From: Kiloniella spongiae
GTDB lineage: Bacteria; Pseudomonadota; Alphaproteobacteria; Kiloniellales; Kiloniellaceae
NCBI RefSeq assembly: GCF_001026905.1
Contig: NZ_LAQL01000007.1
Location: forward strand, 1 to 64,000
Length of the DNA stretch: 64,000 bases
Direction of reading: 5' to 3'
The notes under the pieces are model-generated. The model searched no databases. It saw nothing but the letters and a program-made list of their open reading frames with translations, and was not told the DNA's origin. The position numbers and the translations under genes were made by a program. Position 1 is the first letter of the stretch; every line of letters starts with the position of its first letter. Shown here piece by piece: positions 31,261 through 39,928 of the stretch.

Positions 31261-33180
31261 TTACGAAGCGCGTGTTGATTTCTCGACTTCTATCCATGCA
31301 TCTGTCAAACGACGGAATTTATTTTCCATGTCTGCAATAGCCGCGTTGTCATCAATCTCGCCCTTTAGCCATGCATTAGCTGCTGTGGCAAAGATTGTCC
31401 GCCCGACAGCAAATCCCTTGACCCAAGGGGAAGATATCGCCGACGCAAAGGCTTCTTTTAACTCGTCTTCAGGGGCTTCCAATCCCAATAGGACGATACC
31501 CCGGCAATAGAGATCATTTTCTTCAATGGCGTGGCTGATGTTTTGCCATGCAATCGTGCTGGTTTGTGGTTCCAGTTTCCACCAATCCGGTTTTATGCCT
31601 AAACAATAAAGTCTGTTCATGACCGTTGAAATTGTTTCATCATCGAGAGGGCCATTTTTCCCTGCAATGATTTCAATAAGGAGTTCACGACCAACTTTAC
31701 GGGCAGCTTCGTGAAGCCTTAATAGCGATTTTTCTTGCTGTTCCCTGAGGCTTTCTTCGTCATCAGGATGGTAAAAGCACAGGCATTTAACAACATGTTC
31801 CACGGGCCACTCGTTCAAATGTGATCCCAGATCTTTGATTTGGTCAAAATCCAGAGGGCGAGAACCCGGCAACTCCACAGGTCGTCCAATCCATAAAGGT
31901 TCTTTTGCAGCATCAAACATGGCTTTTACACCATAGGTACTGTCCAGGAGCATGCCGTAGTTCGGGCGTCCTTGAGCAACGTTGCTGGCAGCTTTTACCG
32001 CGAGTTGTTTGAGCTCTGAAATACGATCGCGAGATACGCCAGCGCGGTCTGCCATGTCCTCTAGCTGAGATCTGTGGTCAATGGCAAAAGCCATCAGGCT
32101 TGTGTCCGCAGGGCGTCTTGTTGTGGCCCAGTGGATGTGATTGATATCCTGATCCTTGCGTAGGGCACGGTGTTTACTGCCAGCCTTCAGGAAGTATTGT
32201 AACTCGTCCCATGTGGGGATCTCCGGGGAACAAAGCAGGCGTGATACGGCAAAAGCGCCACAGGCATTGGCCCATTTAGCACAGGTCTCAAAGTTTTCAT
32301 CTTTGAGCCAGCCTCGTAAAAATCCGGACATAAATGCGTCGCCAGCCCCCAACACATTGTAAACCTCAACAGGGAAACCTGGACCAGTAATACCGTCTTC
32401 CAGGTTTGACGGTATCGCGTCGGGATAGACAACGCAGCCCATGGGACCCCGCTTGAGAACAATAACGGCCTTGGAAAGAGAGCGAATTATCTTGAGGGCG
32501 TTGAGTGTATTTTCAGTGCCGCTAGCAATGTGAACTTCTTCTTCGGTGCCAACGATAAGATCACAGTCCGCTAAAGCAGATTGAAGGTGCTTTGTCACCA
32601 AATCCGATTTGATAAAGCGTTCTTCCCCTGCTTCATGGCCAGCCAGTCCCCAAAGATTGGGGCGGTAATCGATATCCAGAATAACTCTACGGCCTGCGGA
32701 TTTCGCTATGGATACAGCCTTTTGGCTTGCTGCAAGAACATTGGGTTTTGACAGGTGCGTGCCGCTGATAAGAACTGATTGTGATCTCTGAATAAACGCA
32801 GGATCAATGTCTTCTTCACACAGGGCCATATCGGCACAGTTTTCGCGATAGAAAATCAAAGGAAAGGTGTCATCATCCTTTACACCCAAAAGAACCAATG
32901 CAGTCAATCGATCCTTGTCGGTGATAATGCCATCAGTAGCAACGTCTTCACGGGCCATTTGTTCTCTAATATAGCGTCCCATCTGTTCATCGCCGACCCG
33001 TGTGATGAAGCCGGATTGCAATCCCAATCTAGACGTACCAATTGCGATATTCGCTGGACATCCGCCGACTGACTTCGCAAAACTTGCCATATCTTCCAGG
33101 CGACCGCCAATTTGCTGACCGTAAAGATCCACGGAAGCCCGTCCAATGGTGATAACATCAAGATCGTGTTGCTTTGTCAT
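31261..33180 (-). CDS. iolC: 5-dehydro-2-deoxygluconokinase fused to DUF2090 (IolC-aldolase type)
   Basis: 639 residues. Residues 1-330 are a PfkB-family sugar kinase: DVITIGRASVDLYGQQIGG at the start, VGGCPANIAIGTSRLG, and VYNVLGAGDAFMSGFLRGWL with the catalytic aspartate. Residues about 345-639 are the DUF2090 domain (MAFAIDHRSQLEDMADRAG..., WWKLEPQTS, VKGFAVGRTIF), a TIM-barrel aldolase-like module. The fusion is common in proteobacteria and is thought to cover both phosphorylation and aldol cleavage, so a separate iolJ is not needed. It is divergent from iolG across a region with RpiR-like dyads. Confidence 0.93.
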   Translation of the reverse strand: MTKQHDLDVITIGRASVDLYGQQIGGRLEDMASFAKSVGGCPANIAIGTSRLGLQSGFITRVGDEQMGRYIREQMAREDVATDGIITDKDRLTALVLLGVKDDDTFPLIFYRENCADMALCEEDIDPAFIQRSQSVLISGTHLSKPNVLAASQKAVSIAKSAGRRVILDIDYRPNLWGLAGHEAGEERFIKSDLVTKHLQSALADCDLIVGTEEEVHIASGTENTLNALKIIRSLSKAVIVLKRGPMGCVVYPDAIPSNLEDGITGPGFPVEVYNVLGAGDAFMSGFLRGWLKDENFETCAKWANACGAFAVSRLLCSPEIPTWDELQYFLKAGSKHRALRKDQDINHIHWATTRRPADTSLMAFAIDHRSQLEDMADRAGVSRDRISELKQLAVKAASNVAQGRPNYGMLLDSTYGVKAMFDAAKEPLWIGRPVELPGSRPLDFDQIKDLGSHLNEWPVEHVVKCLCFYHPDDEESLREQQEKSLLRLHEAARKVGRELLIEIIAGKNGPLDDETISTVMNRLYCLGIKPDWWKLEPQTSTIAWQNISHAIEENDLYCRGIVLLGLEAPEDELKEAFASAISSPWVKGFAVGRTIFATAANAWLKGEIDDNAAIADMENKFRRLTDAWIEVEKSTRAS

Positions 33181-33390
33181 GATTTTTGTCGTTTCTACTT
33201 ACTGCTCTATGACTTGTTAGGCCGTTTGTAACGCGGGGCTCTGTTTGTCGTTGCGTTGCTTACGTAAAAGAGATCAATGTTCAAATCTTAAGTTTGAGGT
33301 ACTGAATCTTTCGTATCTTCTTCTTGTGGTAATGAAACACATATTCTATATTTAAGTCAATTCAGAATATGTATTCCTTTGGAGGTTCTT
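33181..33390. promoter_or_regulatory. iolC/iolG divergent control region
   Basis: 210 bases between divergent genes. ACATATTCT at 33339-33347 and its inverted copy AGAATATGT at 33364-33372 flank a 16-base centre. Within the right arm, GAATATGTATTC (33365-33376) is itself a near-perfect dyad of the form GAAT-N4-ATTC, matching one upstream of the RpiR gene at 41077-41089. These are probable binding sites of the RpiR (IolR-like) regulator. Confidence 0.6.
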
Positions 33391-34380
33391 TTGGTTGGGT
33401 TTGGATTAATTGGTGCTGGCCGGATTGGGCAGCTCCATGCAGATAATATTGTGGCAAACAGTCGGGCAAAATTGGTTACCGTTTCAGATGCCTTTGCTGA
33501 GGCTGCAGAATCTTTGGCAGCAAAAACAGGAGCTGTTGTTTCTTCTGTTGAAGATATGCTGGCTCGAGATGATGTTCAGGCGGTTTTTGTTGCGTCTTCG
33601 ACGGATACGCATGCGGACTTTATTGAAGCTGGCGCACGTGCAGGTAAGGCTGTTTTTTGCGAGAAACCTGTGGATATGGATGCGAGTAGAATTCGTTCCT
33701 GCCTTGAAGTTGTTGAGAGTTGCAATCAATCCCTGATGATCGGCTTTAATCGTCGTTTTGATCCCAATTTTGCGTCATTGCAACGACGATTGTCTGAGGG
33801 TGAAATCGGGGATGTCGAAATCGTCACCATTCAATCCAGAGACCCTTCACCTCCTCCGGTTTCCTATATTGAGCGTTCCGGCGGTTTGTTCAGGGATATG
33901 ATGATTCACGATCTGGACATGGCACGCTTCCTTTTGGGCGAAGAACCCGTTTCTATCTATGCCACAGGGTCGGCATTGGTTGATCCGGCTATCGGTGATG
34001 CCGGGGATGTGGATACCGCGCTTGCTGTCCTCAAAACCGCAAGTGGCAAGGTGTGTCAGATATCCAATTCGCGTCGCGCGACCTACGGCTATGACCAGCG
34101 CGTAGAGGTACATGGATCAAAGGGCATGCTCCGCGCAGGAAATGTTCATGAAACAACTGTGGAAGTCGCGACCTCTGCTGGTTTTAAGGCCGATCCCGTT
34201 CAGCATTTCTTCCTGGAACGCTATATGGCTGCGTACCGTGATGAGCTTAATGCCTTTATCGATGTCGTCGAGCAGGGTGCAAAGCCGTCGCCAAGTGGTT
34301 ATGACGGACTCATGGCACAAGCCTTGGCCGATGCGGCAACCGAATCTCTAAAAACGGACGTGCCTGTTTCACTTGCCTAG
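33391..34380 (+). CDS. iolG: Inositol 2-dehydrogenase
   Basis: 329 residues, Gfo/Idh/MocA family. GFGLIGAGRIGQLHADN at the start is the NAD-binding Rossmann motif, and VFCEKPVDMD holds the catalytic lysine motif (EKP). RDMMIHDLDMARFLLGEEP contains the conserved DxxxHD-like active-site segment. It oxidises myo-inositol to 2-keto-myo-inositol with NAD+. I chose TTG 33391 because GGAGG lies 5 bases upstream and the Rossmann motif then begins at once; the longer TTG start at 33379 would lie before that ribosome binding site. Confidence 0.92.
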   Translation: MVGFGLIGAGRIGQLHADNIVANSRAKLVTVSDAFAEAAESLAAKTGAVVSSVEDMLARDDVQAVFVASSTDTHADFIEAGARAGKAVFCEKPVDMDASRIRSCLEVVESCNQSLMIGFNRRFDPNFASLQRRLSEGEIGDVEIVTIQSRDPSPPPVSYIERSGGLFRDMMIHDLDMARFLLGEEPVSIYATGSALVDPAIGDAGDVDTALAVLKTASGKVCQISNSRRATYGYDQRVEVHGSKGMLRAGNVHETTVEVATSAGFKADPVQHFFLERYMAAYRDELNAFIDVVEQGAKPSPSGYDGLMAQALADAATESLKTDVPVSLA

Positions 34381-34406
34381 TCTTGCTTAAAAGGCCGAAT
34401 GCTCAA

Positions 34407-34439
34407 AAAAGAGAGGACGTAAAATGCGTCCTCTCTTTT
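34407..34439. terminator. Bidirectional terminator between iolG and the phosphatase
   Basis: A 13-bp perfect stem (AAAAGAGAGGACG at 34407-34419, complement at 34427-34439) with a 7-base loop between convergent genes. A-rich and T-rich flanks support termination in both directions. Confidence 0.85.
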
Positions 34440-34471
34440 GGTGCAGGTGTGAAAAGATATAGGTGGCAGCT

Positions 34472-35293
34472 TTAGGCTAGGCCTGTCATCTTTTGTAGAT
34501 CAGATGCAATGCCGCTTGCTGATGAAAGAATAGGATTACCCTTGTTCAAACCATCATTAGCAAGGAAGGGTGATGACCATCCGCCAGCCTCATTGATCAG
34601 AATAATACCTGCCAGACAGTCCCAAGGGTTGATATGGGGTTCGTAGTAACCGATCAAACGGCCAGAAGCCACATATGACATCATTAAAGCGCAGGAACCA
34701 TTCCGGATAAACATGCCGCCTGCTGAAAGTAGCTGGTCGAGAAAAGGCAAGAGCTCTGACGGTGGGATACGATGGGATGTTCCCACCCCCATGACCCCTT
34801 GTGTAACAGAGGTAATATCCTGTGTTTGAATGACCTGATTATTCAGGTGAGTGCCATTCCCTGTCAGGGCAGAAAATAACTCATCTTTATTGGGGTCATA
34901 AACAAAACCGGCAACGATTTTATTCCCTTTCATCAGGGCGATTGAAATACACCAGGCATACATACCTGTTAGAAAACAGGCCGTACCATCTATGGGGTCA
35001 ATAACCCAAAGATAATCATTGGTGCCTTTTTCCTGTCCGTGCTCTTCGCCGAGATAGCCATCATTCGGAAATTTGTCCCGTGTTAAATTCCGAATAATTT
35101 TTTCGACATTTTGGTCTGCGATACTGACGACGTCCTGCGGATCTGTTTTGGTTTCGACAATTAGTTCATCGCGGCGATTAAAGTAATCAAGCGCAATTTC
35201 GCCCGCCTTTTTTATCATGTCCTTGCCGTGAATAAATCTCTGCTCAATGTCATTTTTATCTTCTGGTGTGAGATCCTGATAATCGAGAAACAC
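34472..35293 (-). CDS. Inositol monophosphatase family protein
   Basis: 273 residues from a GTG start with AAGGA 7 bases upstream. The IMPase signature is complete: LGEEHG (metal glutamates near 83-84), VIDPIDGTACFLTG (DPIDGT, 99-104) and INPWDCLAGIILINEAGG (WD..AG, near 225). Such enzymes dephosphorylate inositol phosphates, sugar phosphates or PAP with magnesium. It lies next to an ABC transporter and an inositol catabolic operon on the same strand as the transporter, so hydrolysis of an imported phosphorylated inositol is plausible. The specificity is inference. Confidence 0.9.
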   Translation of the reverse strand: MFLDYQDLTPEDKNDIEQRFIHGKDMIKKAGEIALDYFNRRDELIVETKTDPQDVVSIADQNVEKIIRNLTRDKFPNDGYLGEEHGQEKGTNDYLWVIDPIDGTACFLTGMYAWCISIALMKGNKIVAGFVYDPNKDELFSALTGNGTHLNNQVIQTQDITSVTQGVMGVGTSHRIPPSELLPFLDQLLSAGGMFIRNGSCALMMSYVASGRLIGYYEPHINPWDCLAGIILINEAGGWSSPFLANDGLNKGNPILSSASGIASDLQKMTGLA

Positions 35294-35343
35294 AATAAAG
35301 TCCTTAGGTATTAGTTGTCTGAAAAATATTTTCTTTGGGCAAT

Positions 35344-36414
35344 TTATGATGCAATGAGAGACATACCCTTGGTGGCAAAGGTGATAGAGATATCGCTACC
35401 TGCCTTTATGGCGTTTTCAATACGATAATCGACCACAAACAGTTCACCCAAAGGACTATCGACGGAATAGTGGATTTGATTACCTAAATAGGTTGAATGT
35501 GTGACACTTCCTTTGATGCCAGCTTGATTTGCAGAGGCGGGTTCAAGCAAAATTGAATCCGGACGTATGGCTATCTGTGTTGAACCATTTCCCAAACCTC
35601 TGTTCGGGAGTTCGTATTCAACGCTCTCGATGCGTACCTTCGCGGTTTTCTGGTTTGACTGAGTTACTTCGCCAGTAACCAGGTTTGCATCGCCGATAAA
35701 GTCGGCAATAAAGGCGGAAGCAGGTGCTTCATATAACTCTCTAGGTGTGCCTTCCTGCGCAATAACGGATCTGTTCATAACAATGATGCGGTCAGAAACG
35801 GCAAGGGCCTCTTCTTGGTCGTGTGTTACATAAACTGCCGTCAAACCTAAGTTTTGTTGAAGATCTCTTATTTCTTCACGGACTTTGCGGCGTAGTTTGG
35901 CATCCAGATTTGATAGGGGTTCATCAAGCAACAAGACTTCTGGCTCCAACACCAAAGCACGTGCGACGGCGACCCTCTGTTGTTGGCCACCGGAAAGCTC
36001 GCTTGGTAAACGTGATGCATATCCAGCAAGGCCAACCAGAGCCAAGCCTTCTTCTGCTCGTTCTGTCGCTTCTGATGCTTTTAGACCGCCCACGTTCAAC
36101 CCGTACGCTACGTTTTCTCCAACTGTCATATGGGGGAAAAGGGCATAGGATTGAAAGACCATGCTGACATCGCGATCCGTGGCGGGAAGGCTGGTAACGT
36201 CTTTCCCGCCAATTAAGATCCGCCCGGAAGAAGCGTGTTCAAGTCCGGCAATCATACGCAATGTGGTGGTTTTTCCACATCCACTCGGCCCTAAAAGGGT
36301 GACGAGATGACCGGGCTCAATTGAGAACGAGACGTTATCAATTGCGGTAACTGCGCCATAGTTCTTGGTGACGTTTTCGAAGGTGACGGATCCTGCTTGA
36401 AGTTGCAGACTCAT
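35344..36414 (-). CDS. ABC transporter ATP-binding protein (FbpC/AfuC/PotA-like)
   Basis: 356 residues. Walker A is LLGPSGCGKTTTLRMIAGLE, the signature motif is LSGGQQQRVAVARAL, Walker B is VLLLDEPLSNLD and the switch histidine is in AVYVTHDQEEAL. The C-terminal third is a TOBE-like regulatory domain (VRIESVEYELPNRG..., IAIRPDSILLEP). It powers the permease encoded upstream, whose stop it overlaps by 4 bases. Iron(III), spermidine and sugar-phosphate importers share this architecture. Confidence 0.92.
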   Translation of the reverse strand: MSLQLQAGSVTFENVTKNYGAVTAIDNVSFSIEPGHLVTLLGPSGCGKTTTLRMIAGLEHASSGRILIGGKDVTSLPATDRDVSMVFQSYALFPHMTVGENVAYGLNVGGLKASEATERAEEGLALVGLAGYASRLPSELSGGQQQRVAVARALVLEPEVLLLDEPLSNLDAKLRRKVREEIRDLQQNLGLTAVYVTHDQEEALAVSDRIIVMNRSVIAQEGTPRELYEAPASAFIADFIGDANLVTGEVTQSNQKTAKVRIESVEYELPNRGLGNGSTQIAIRPDSILLEPASANQAGIKGSVTHSTYLGNQIHYSVDSPLGELFVVDYRIENAIKAGSDISITFATKGMSLIAS

Positions 36415-38645
36415 GCTTGTTTCTCCATCGGGGCAGAGTTTGTTGGTGATTTTGTCGTGTCGGATTGAGGTGCCAAGCGGTTTGTTCTCCGCAGTTTTCT
36501 CTCGCCAATGGCTTTTTGAACAAGAAGGATTGCGCTTAGCATCACAAAGATCAGGACAGAGGAATAGGCAATGGCGATCCCATATTCGCCATTTTCAACG
36601 AGGCCGATGATATAGGATGTTGCCATGTTATGATCTGCACTGACCAAGAAGATCACAGCGCTGACCGATGTGATGGCGCGAACAAAACTGTATACCAATG
36701 CAGCAACAATGGCTGGGCGCAATAAAGGCAATATAACTTTTCTCAGTGTTGTAAAGCTGTTCGCCCCAAGTGTGAGAGAAGCTTCATCCAGGCTTTTATC
36801 AAGTTGGCTCATGGCCGCGATTCCGCCTCGTACACCGACAGGCATATTCCTGAACATAAAGCAGAGCACAAGAATGGCAGCGGTGCCTGTTAACTCAAAA
36901 GGGGGAACATTAAAGGCGAGAATATAGCTGACACCGATAACAGTCCCGGGGATTGCAAAGCTCAACATCGTGCCGAATTCGAAGATGTTTTTCCCGCCGA
37001 ACTTCTGGCGTACAAGAAGATAAGCAGTTAACAGGCCGAGGGCTGCGGTAAGAGGTGCTGCGATTGCTGAAATTGTTATGGTCGTCCAGAAGGAATCCCA
37101 TGCGGCACCTTCCCATACCAGACTGCCTTCGCTCCAGCCAATGCCGAAACCCTCTGCGTAGTGTTGCAGGGTAAAGCTGTTGTTCCGACCCCAATTTACA
37201 ACAAAGCCGCCAAAGAGAACTGTGCCGTATATAACAAGTGTAAACAGTGCCCAGGGAATAGTAACGCACAGGCAAATTCGACGCAGCAGCGGGTTCATCC
37301 CGGCGTGGATACCTGAATCTGCTTTGCCGGCAACTGTGGTGTAGGATTTTTTGCCAAGCCATATACGCTGTGCAAAGAAGGCGCTGAGCGTGAACATTAA
37401 GAGTGTGATAGCCAGAACGGCGGCCATGCTTTGATCATTTTGGGCGCCGACGATGGCAAAAAAGATTTCTGTGGACAAAACGTCATAGTTTCCGCCAAGC
37501 ACCATGGGGTTACCAAAGTCGGCCATGCTTTCGATAAAGCCAATCAAAAATGCATTGGCGATACCGGGGCGCATCAGGGGCAAGGATACCTGTTTAAAGG
37601 TATGCCATCGACTGGCGCCAAGTGTTTGTGAAGCCTCTTCCATTGAAGGGCTGACGCCCTCGACGACACCAATCAGCACAAGGAAGGCGATGGGGGTAAA
37701 AGAAAGCGTTTGTGCCAACCAGATACCGGGAAGACCATAGAGCCATCGCCCGGCCTCAATATTTAAAAGATCAGCGACAAATTGAGTGATGGTCCCTGAG
37801 CGCCCCAAGAGAAGAATAAGGGCAAGACCGATAACAAAAGGCGGCGTGATGATAGGAAGGATGGTGAGAATTCTGAGGGATTTTTTCCAACGGAAATCAG
37901 TTCTTGTTGCAACCAATGCAAAGCCAAGCCCGAGCAATGTCGTTGATGTGGCAGTTAAAATTGCGAGAAAGAAGGAGTTTAATCCAACACCGCAAGAGAC
38001 GCTGGTGCTTAAGCATTCGACCCCCCATATTTTTTGGGTGAAGAAGTTATCGGTAAAAGTACTGAGTGCATAAAGGCCTTCGTCATTTACAAAGGCGGAA
38101 ACCAGAATTTTCCCGACAGGTAAGAATACAAATGTAGCGACAAGGGCAACGACAATCCCAATAGCCGAGGTTACAAAAACGTCACCTCGTAAATTCCCCG
38201 CTGCAGCAAGACCGGTGGTCAGAAGAATAAGAAATGAGCCTGCTGTGAGAAGCGCCCCGTAACCCATGCCGTATTGGCGTGTTTCCAAAGTACCAAACAG
38301 GCTTTCCAGCGTGTCGAATTCCCAACCACTGATCCCAACACTAAAGCCTTGTCCAAGCAGATAGGCAAGGCCGAAACCACCGGAAATTATCAGAGTTGAT
38401 GCGTATTTAGGATCGCTTTTAATCCTGTTAAAAACCCGCAAAGGCAGAAGAAGAGGGAAGAAAAGTGGTAATAACCACCCTTTATCCTGAAAGATCTGAA
38501 GAAGTGCCGGGGCATAATCGCTATCAAACGGATACCCGTCGATAAGCCATTCAAAGGCCCAGAAGCCATCTTCAAGCGCATACCAGGGAAGAATGGCAAA
38601 GCCGATCCACCCCATAATAAGCCATGGAAAAAAAGATGTACGCAC
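36411..38645 (-). CDS. ABC transporter permease, fused double-domain (FbpB/AfuB-like)
   Basis: 744 residues with two copies of the binding-protein-dependent permease domain. Each has the EAA loop: SMEEASQTLGASRWHTFKQVSLPLMRPGI (about residues 335-365) and SLDEASLTLGANSFTTLRKVILPLLRPAI (about 630-660). About twelve membrane spans are visible, plus extra N-terminal spans. The fused design is typical of FbpB/AfuB transporters, here longer than the usual about 520-560 residues because of extra N-terminal spans. It overlaps the ATPase gene and starts 37 bases after the binding-protein gene. Confidence 0.92.
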   Translation of the reverse strand: MRTSFFPWLIMGWIGFAILPWYALEDGFWAFEWLIDGYPFDSDYAPALLQIFQDKGWLLPLFFPLLLPLRVFNRIKSDPKYASTLIISGGFGLAYLLGQGFSVGISGWEFDTLESLFGTLETRQYGMGYGALLTAGSFLILLTTGLAAAGNLRGDVFVTSAIGIVVALVATFVFLPVGKILVSAFVNDEGLYALSTFTDNFFTQKIWGVECLSTSVSCGVGLNSFFLAILTATSTTLLGLGFALVATRTDFRWKKSLRILTILPIITPPFVIGLALILLLGRSGTITQFVADLLNIEAGRWLYGLPGIWLAQTLSFTPIAFLVLIGVVEGVSPSMEEASQTLGASRWHTFKQVSLPLMRPGIANAFLIGFIESMADFGNPMVLGGNYDVLSTEIFFAIVGAQNDQSMAAVLAITLLMFTLSAFFAQRIWLGKKSYTTVAGKADSGIHAGMNPLLRRICLCVTIPWALFTLVIYGTVLFGGFVVNWGRNNSFTLQHYAEGFGIGWSEGSLVWEGAAWDSFWTTITISAIAAPLTAALGLLTAYLLVRQKFGGKNIFEFGTMLSFAIPGTVIGVSYILAFNVPPFELTGTAAILVLCFMFRNMPVGVRGGIAAMSQLDKSLDEASLTLGANSFTTLRKVILPLLRPAIVAALVYSFVRAITSVSAVIFLVSADHNMATSYIIGLVENGEYGIAIAYSSVLIFVMLSAILLVQKAIGERKLRRTNRLAPQSDTTKSPTNSAPMEKQA

Positions 38646-38682
38646 GAATCTTCCCTCTTTTATCTCAAGTAACGCTTATGAA

Positions 38683-39714
38683 TTAGCGTGGTAGAGATTT
38701 AATTTCGTCATCCCAACGCTTCAGGAGACGTTTGCGTGTCTCGCTGGAACCGTAAGTGGCGAAGTCATAGTTGATCAATTTGATTTCTGTGAGTTTTGGC
38801 GCGCCTTCTGGAACGGAAGATCCTGAATTGGAAGGAACCTGATAGGCTTTTGCCTTTTCGGCCAAGGATTGTACGTCCGGACGCAGTGCAAATTCCGCGA
38901 ACTTTTTAGCATTATCGAGGTTGCGTGCGCCTTTGATGATGCTCATGGAGCCAACTTCGTATCCTGTACCTTCACAAGGGGCGACAACCTTGATCGGAAA
39001 GCCCTTTTTAACCTGTTTCACCATGTCATGCATGAAGGTGATTGCCAAAGTGGTTTCGCCACGAGCTGAAGCCTTAATCGGCGCAGATCCAGATTTTGTG
39101 TATTGGTTTATGTTCGAATGAAGTCCGGCCAGAAATTCAAATCCTCTTTCTTCGCCAAGAAGCTGCACAACAGTTGCCAATGTTGTGTAGGCAGTACCTG
39201 AAGAATTCGGGTTTGCCATTTGTATTTCACCCTTGTAGGCAGGGTTGGTTAGATCGGCCCAGCATTTGGGTGCTGGAAGGCCTTTTTCTTTCAAAAGCTC
39301 TTCGTTGTATCCGATGCCAAGGGCTCCGGCATAGATTCCAACTGTTTTATAGTCGCCTTGTTTTGCCTGATTTTGAGCCCATTCAAGAAGGTTATCAATC
39401 TGATCTGATTTATAGGGTGTTGTTAAATCTTCTGCCGCAGCTTGCAGATGAGGATCACCAGTCCCGCCCCACCATACATCAACTTTAGGGTTTCTTGCTT
39501 CTGCTTTAACATGGGCGAAAATTTCGCCAGAGCTTTTCCGCACCATGGAAACATCAACGCCGGACTCTTTCTCGAACGTTGATTTCATCAGGTTGCACCA
39601 TTCTTCATCCGCAGCGCAAAGGACATTCAGCTTTTCTTTCGCCTGTGCAGAAACCGCTGATACAGCGCAAAGCGTCGCAACTGCGAACCCGAATGCGATA
39701 TTTTTCTTTGTCAT
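38683..39714 (-). CDS. ABC transporter periplasmic binding protein (AfuA/FbpA-like)
   Basis: 343 residues with a signal peptide (MTKKNIAFGFAVATLCAV, cleavage near SAQA at residue 25). The mature protein begins EKLNVLCAADEEWCNLMKS and has DVWWGGTGDPHLQAAAED, the pattern of the AfuA branch; AfuA of Actinobacillus binds hexose phosphates rather than iron. GGGAGG precedes the ATG. Given the neighbouring IMPase and iol genes, a phosphorylated cyclitol is a reasonable candidate ligand, but iron(III) cannot be excluded from sequence alone. A LacI-type operator lies at 39770-39789. Confidence 0.9.
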   Translation of the reverse strand: MTKKNIAFGFAVATLCAVSAVSAQAKEKLNVLCAADEEWCNLMKSTFEKESGVDVSMVRKSSGEIFAHVKAEARNPKVDVWWGGTGDPHLQAAAEDLTTPYKSDQIDNLLEWAQNQAKQGDYKTVGIYAGALGIGYNEELLKEKGLPAPKCWADLTNPAYKGEIQMANPNSSGTAYTTLATVVQLLGEERGFEFLAGLHSNINQYTKSGSAPIKASARGETTLAITFMHDMVKQVKKGFPIKVVAPCEGTGYEVGSMSIIKGARNLDNAKKFAEFALRPDVQSLAEKAKAYQVPSNSGSSVPEGAPKLTEIKLINYDFATYGSSETRKRLLKRWDDEIKSLPR

Positions 39715-39769
39715 CCCTGTGACCTCCCTTTTTGGTCGTTTCTTTTGAGGTTATTCTTCTTGGATTGAA

Positions 39770-39789
39770 TTGTGCACACGTTTGCACAA
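39770..39789. promoter_or_regulatory. LacI-family operator upstream of the binding-protein gene
   Basis: TTGTGCACACGTTTGCACAA is a near-perfect 20-bp dyad centred on ACGT, the form expected for LacI/GalR regulators. Its central 12 bases, read on the other strand, recur exactly near the start of the LacI gene (41030-41041). It lies 56 bases upstream of the transporter start. Confidence 0.75.
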
Positions 39790-39928
39790 TTTGGCTAAAA
39801 AACCTTACTGAGAATCCTAGCTCTTGATATGATGATAAGAGGGGATAATGTTGAATGAAAGAAAAATTTCAAAAAATATAATGTTAGAATTTATTTTCTA
39901 AATCTGGACTTGTAGAAGGATATTCATT

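Noticed and set aside
38683-39714. Firm annotation as an iron(III) transporter (fbpABC)
   Set aside because: Family resemblance alone cannot distinguish iron from sugar-phosphate binding, and the inositol/IMPase context points away from iron.
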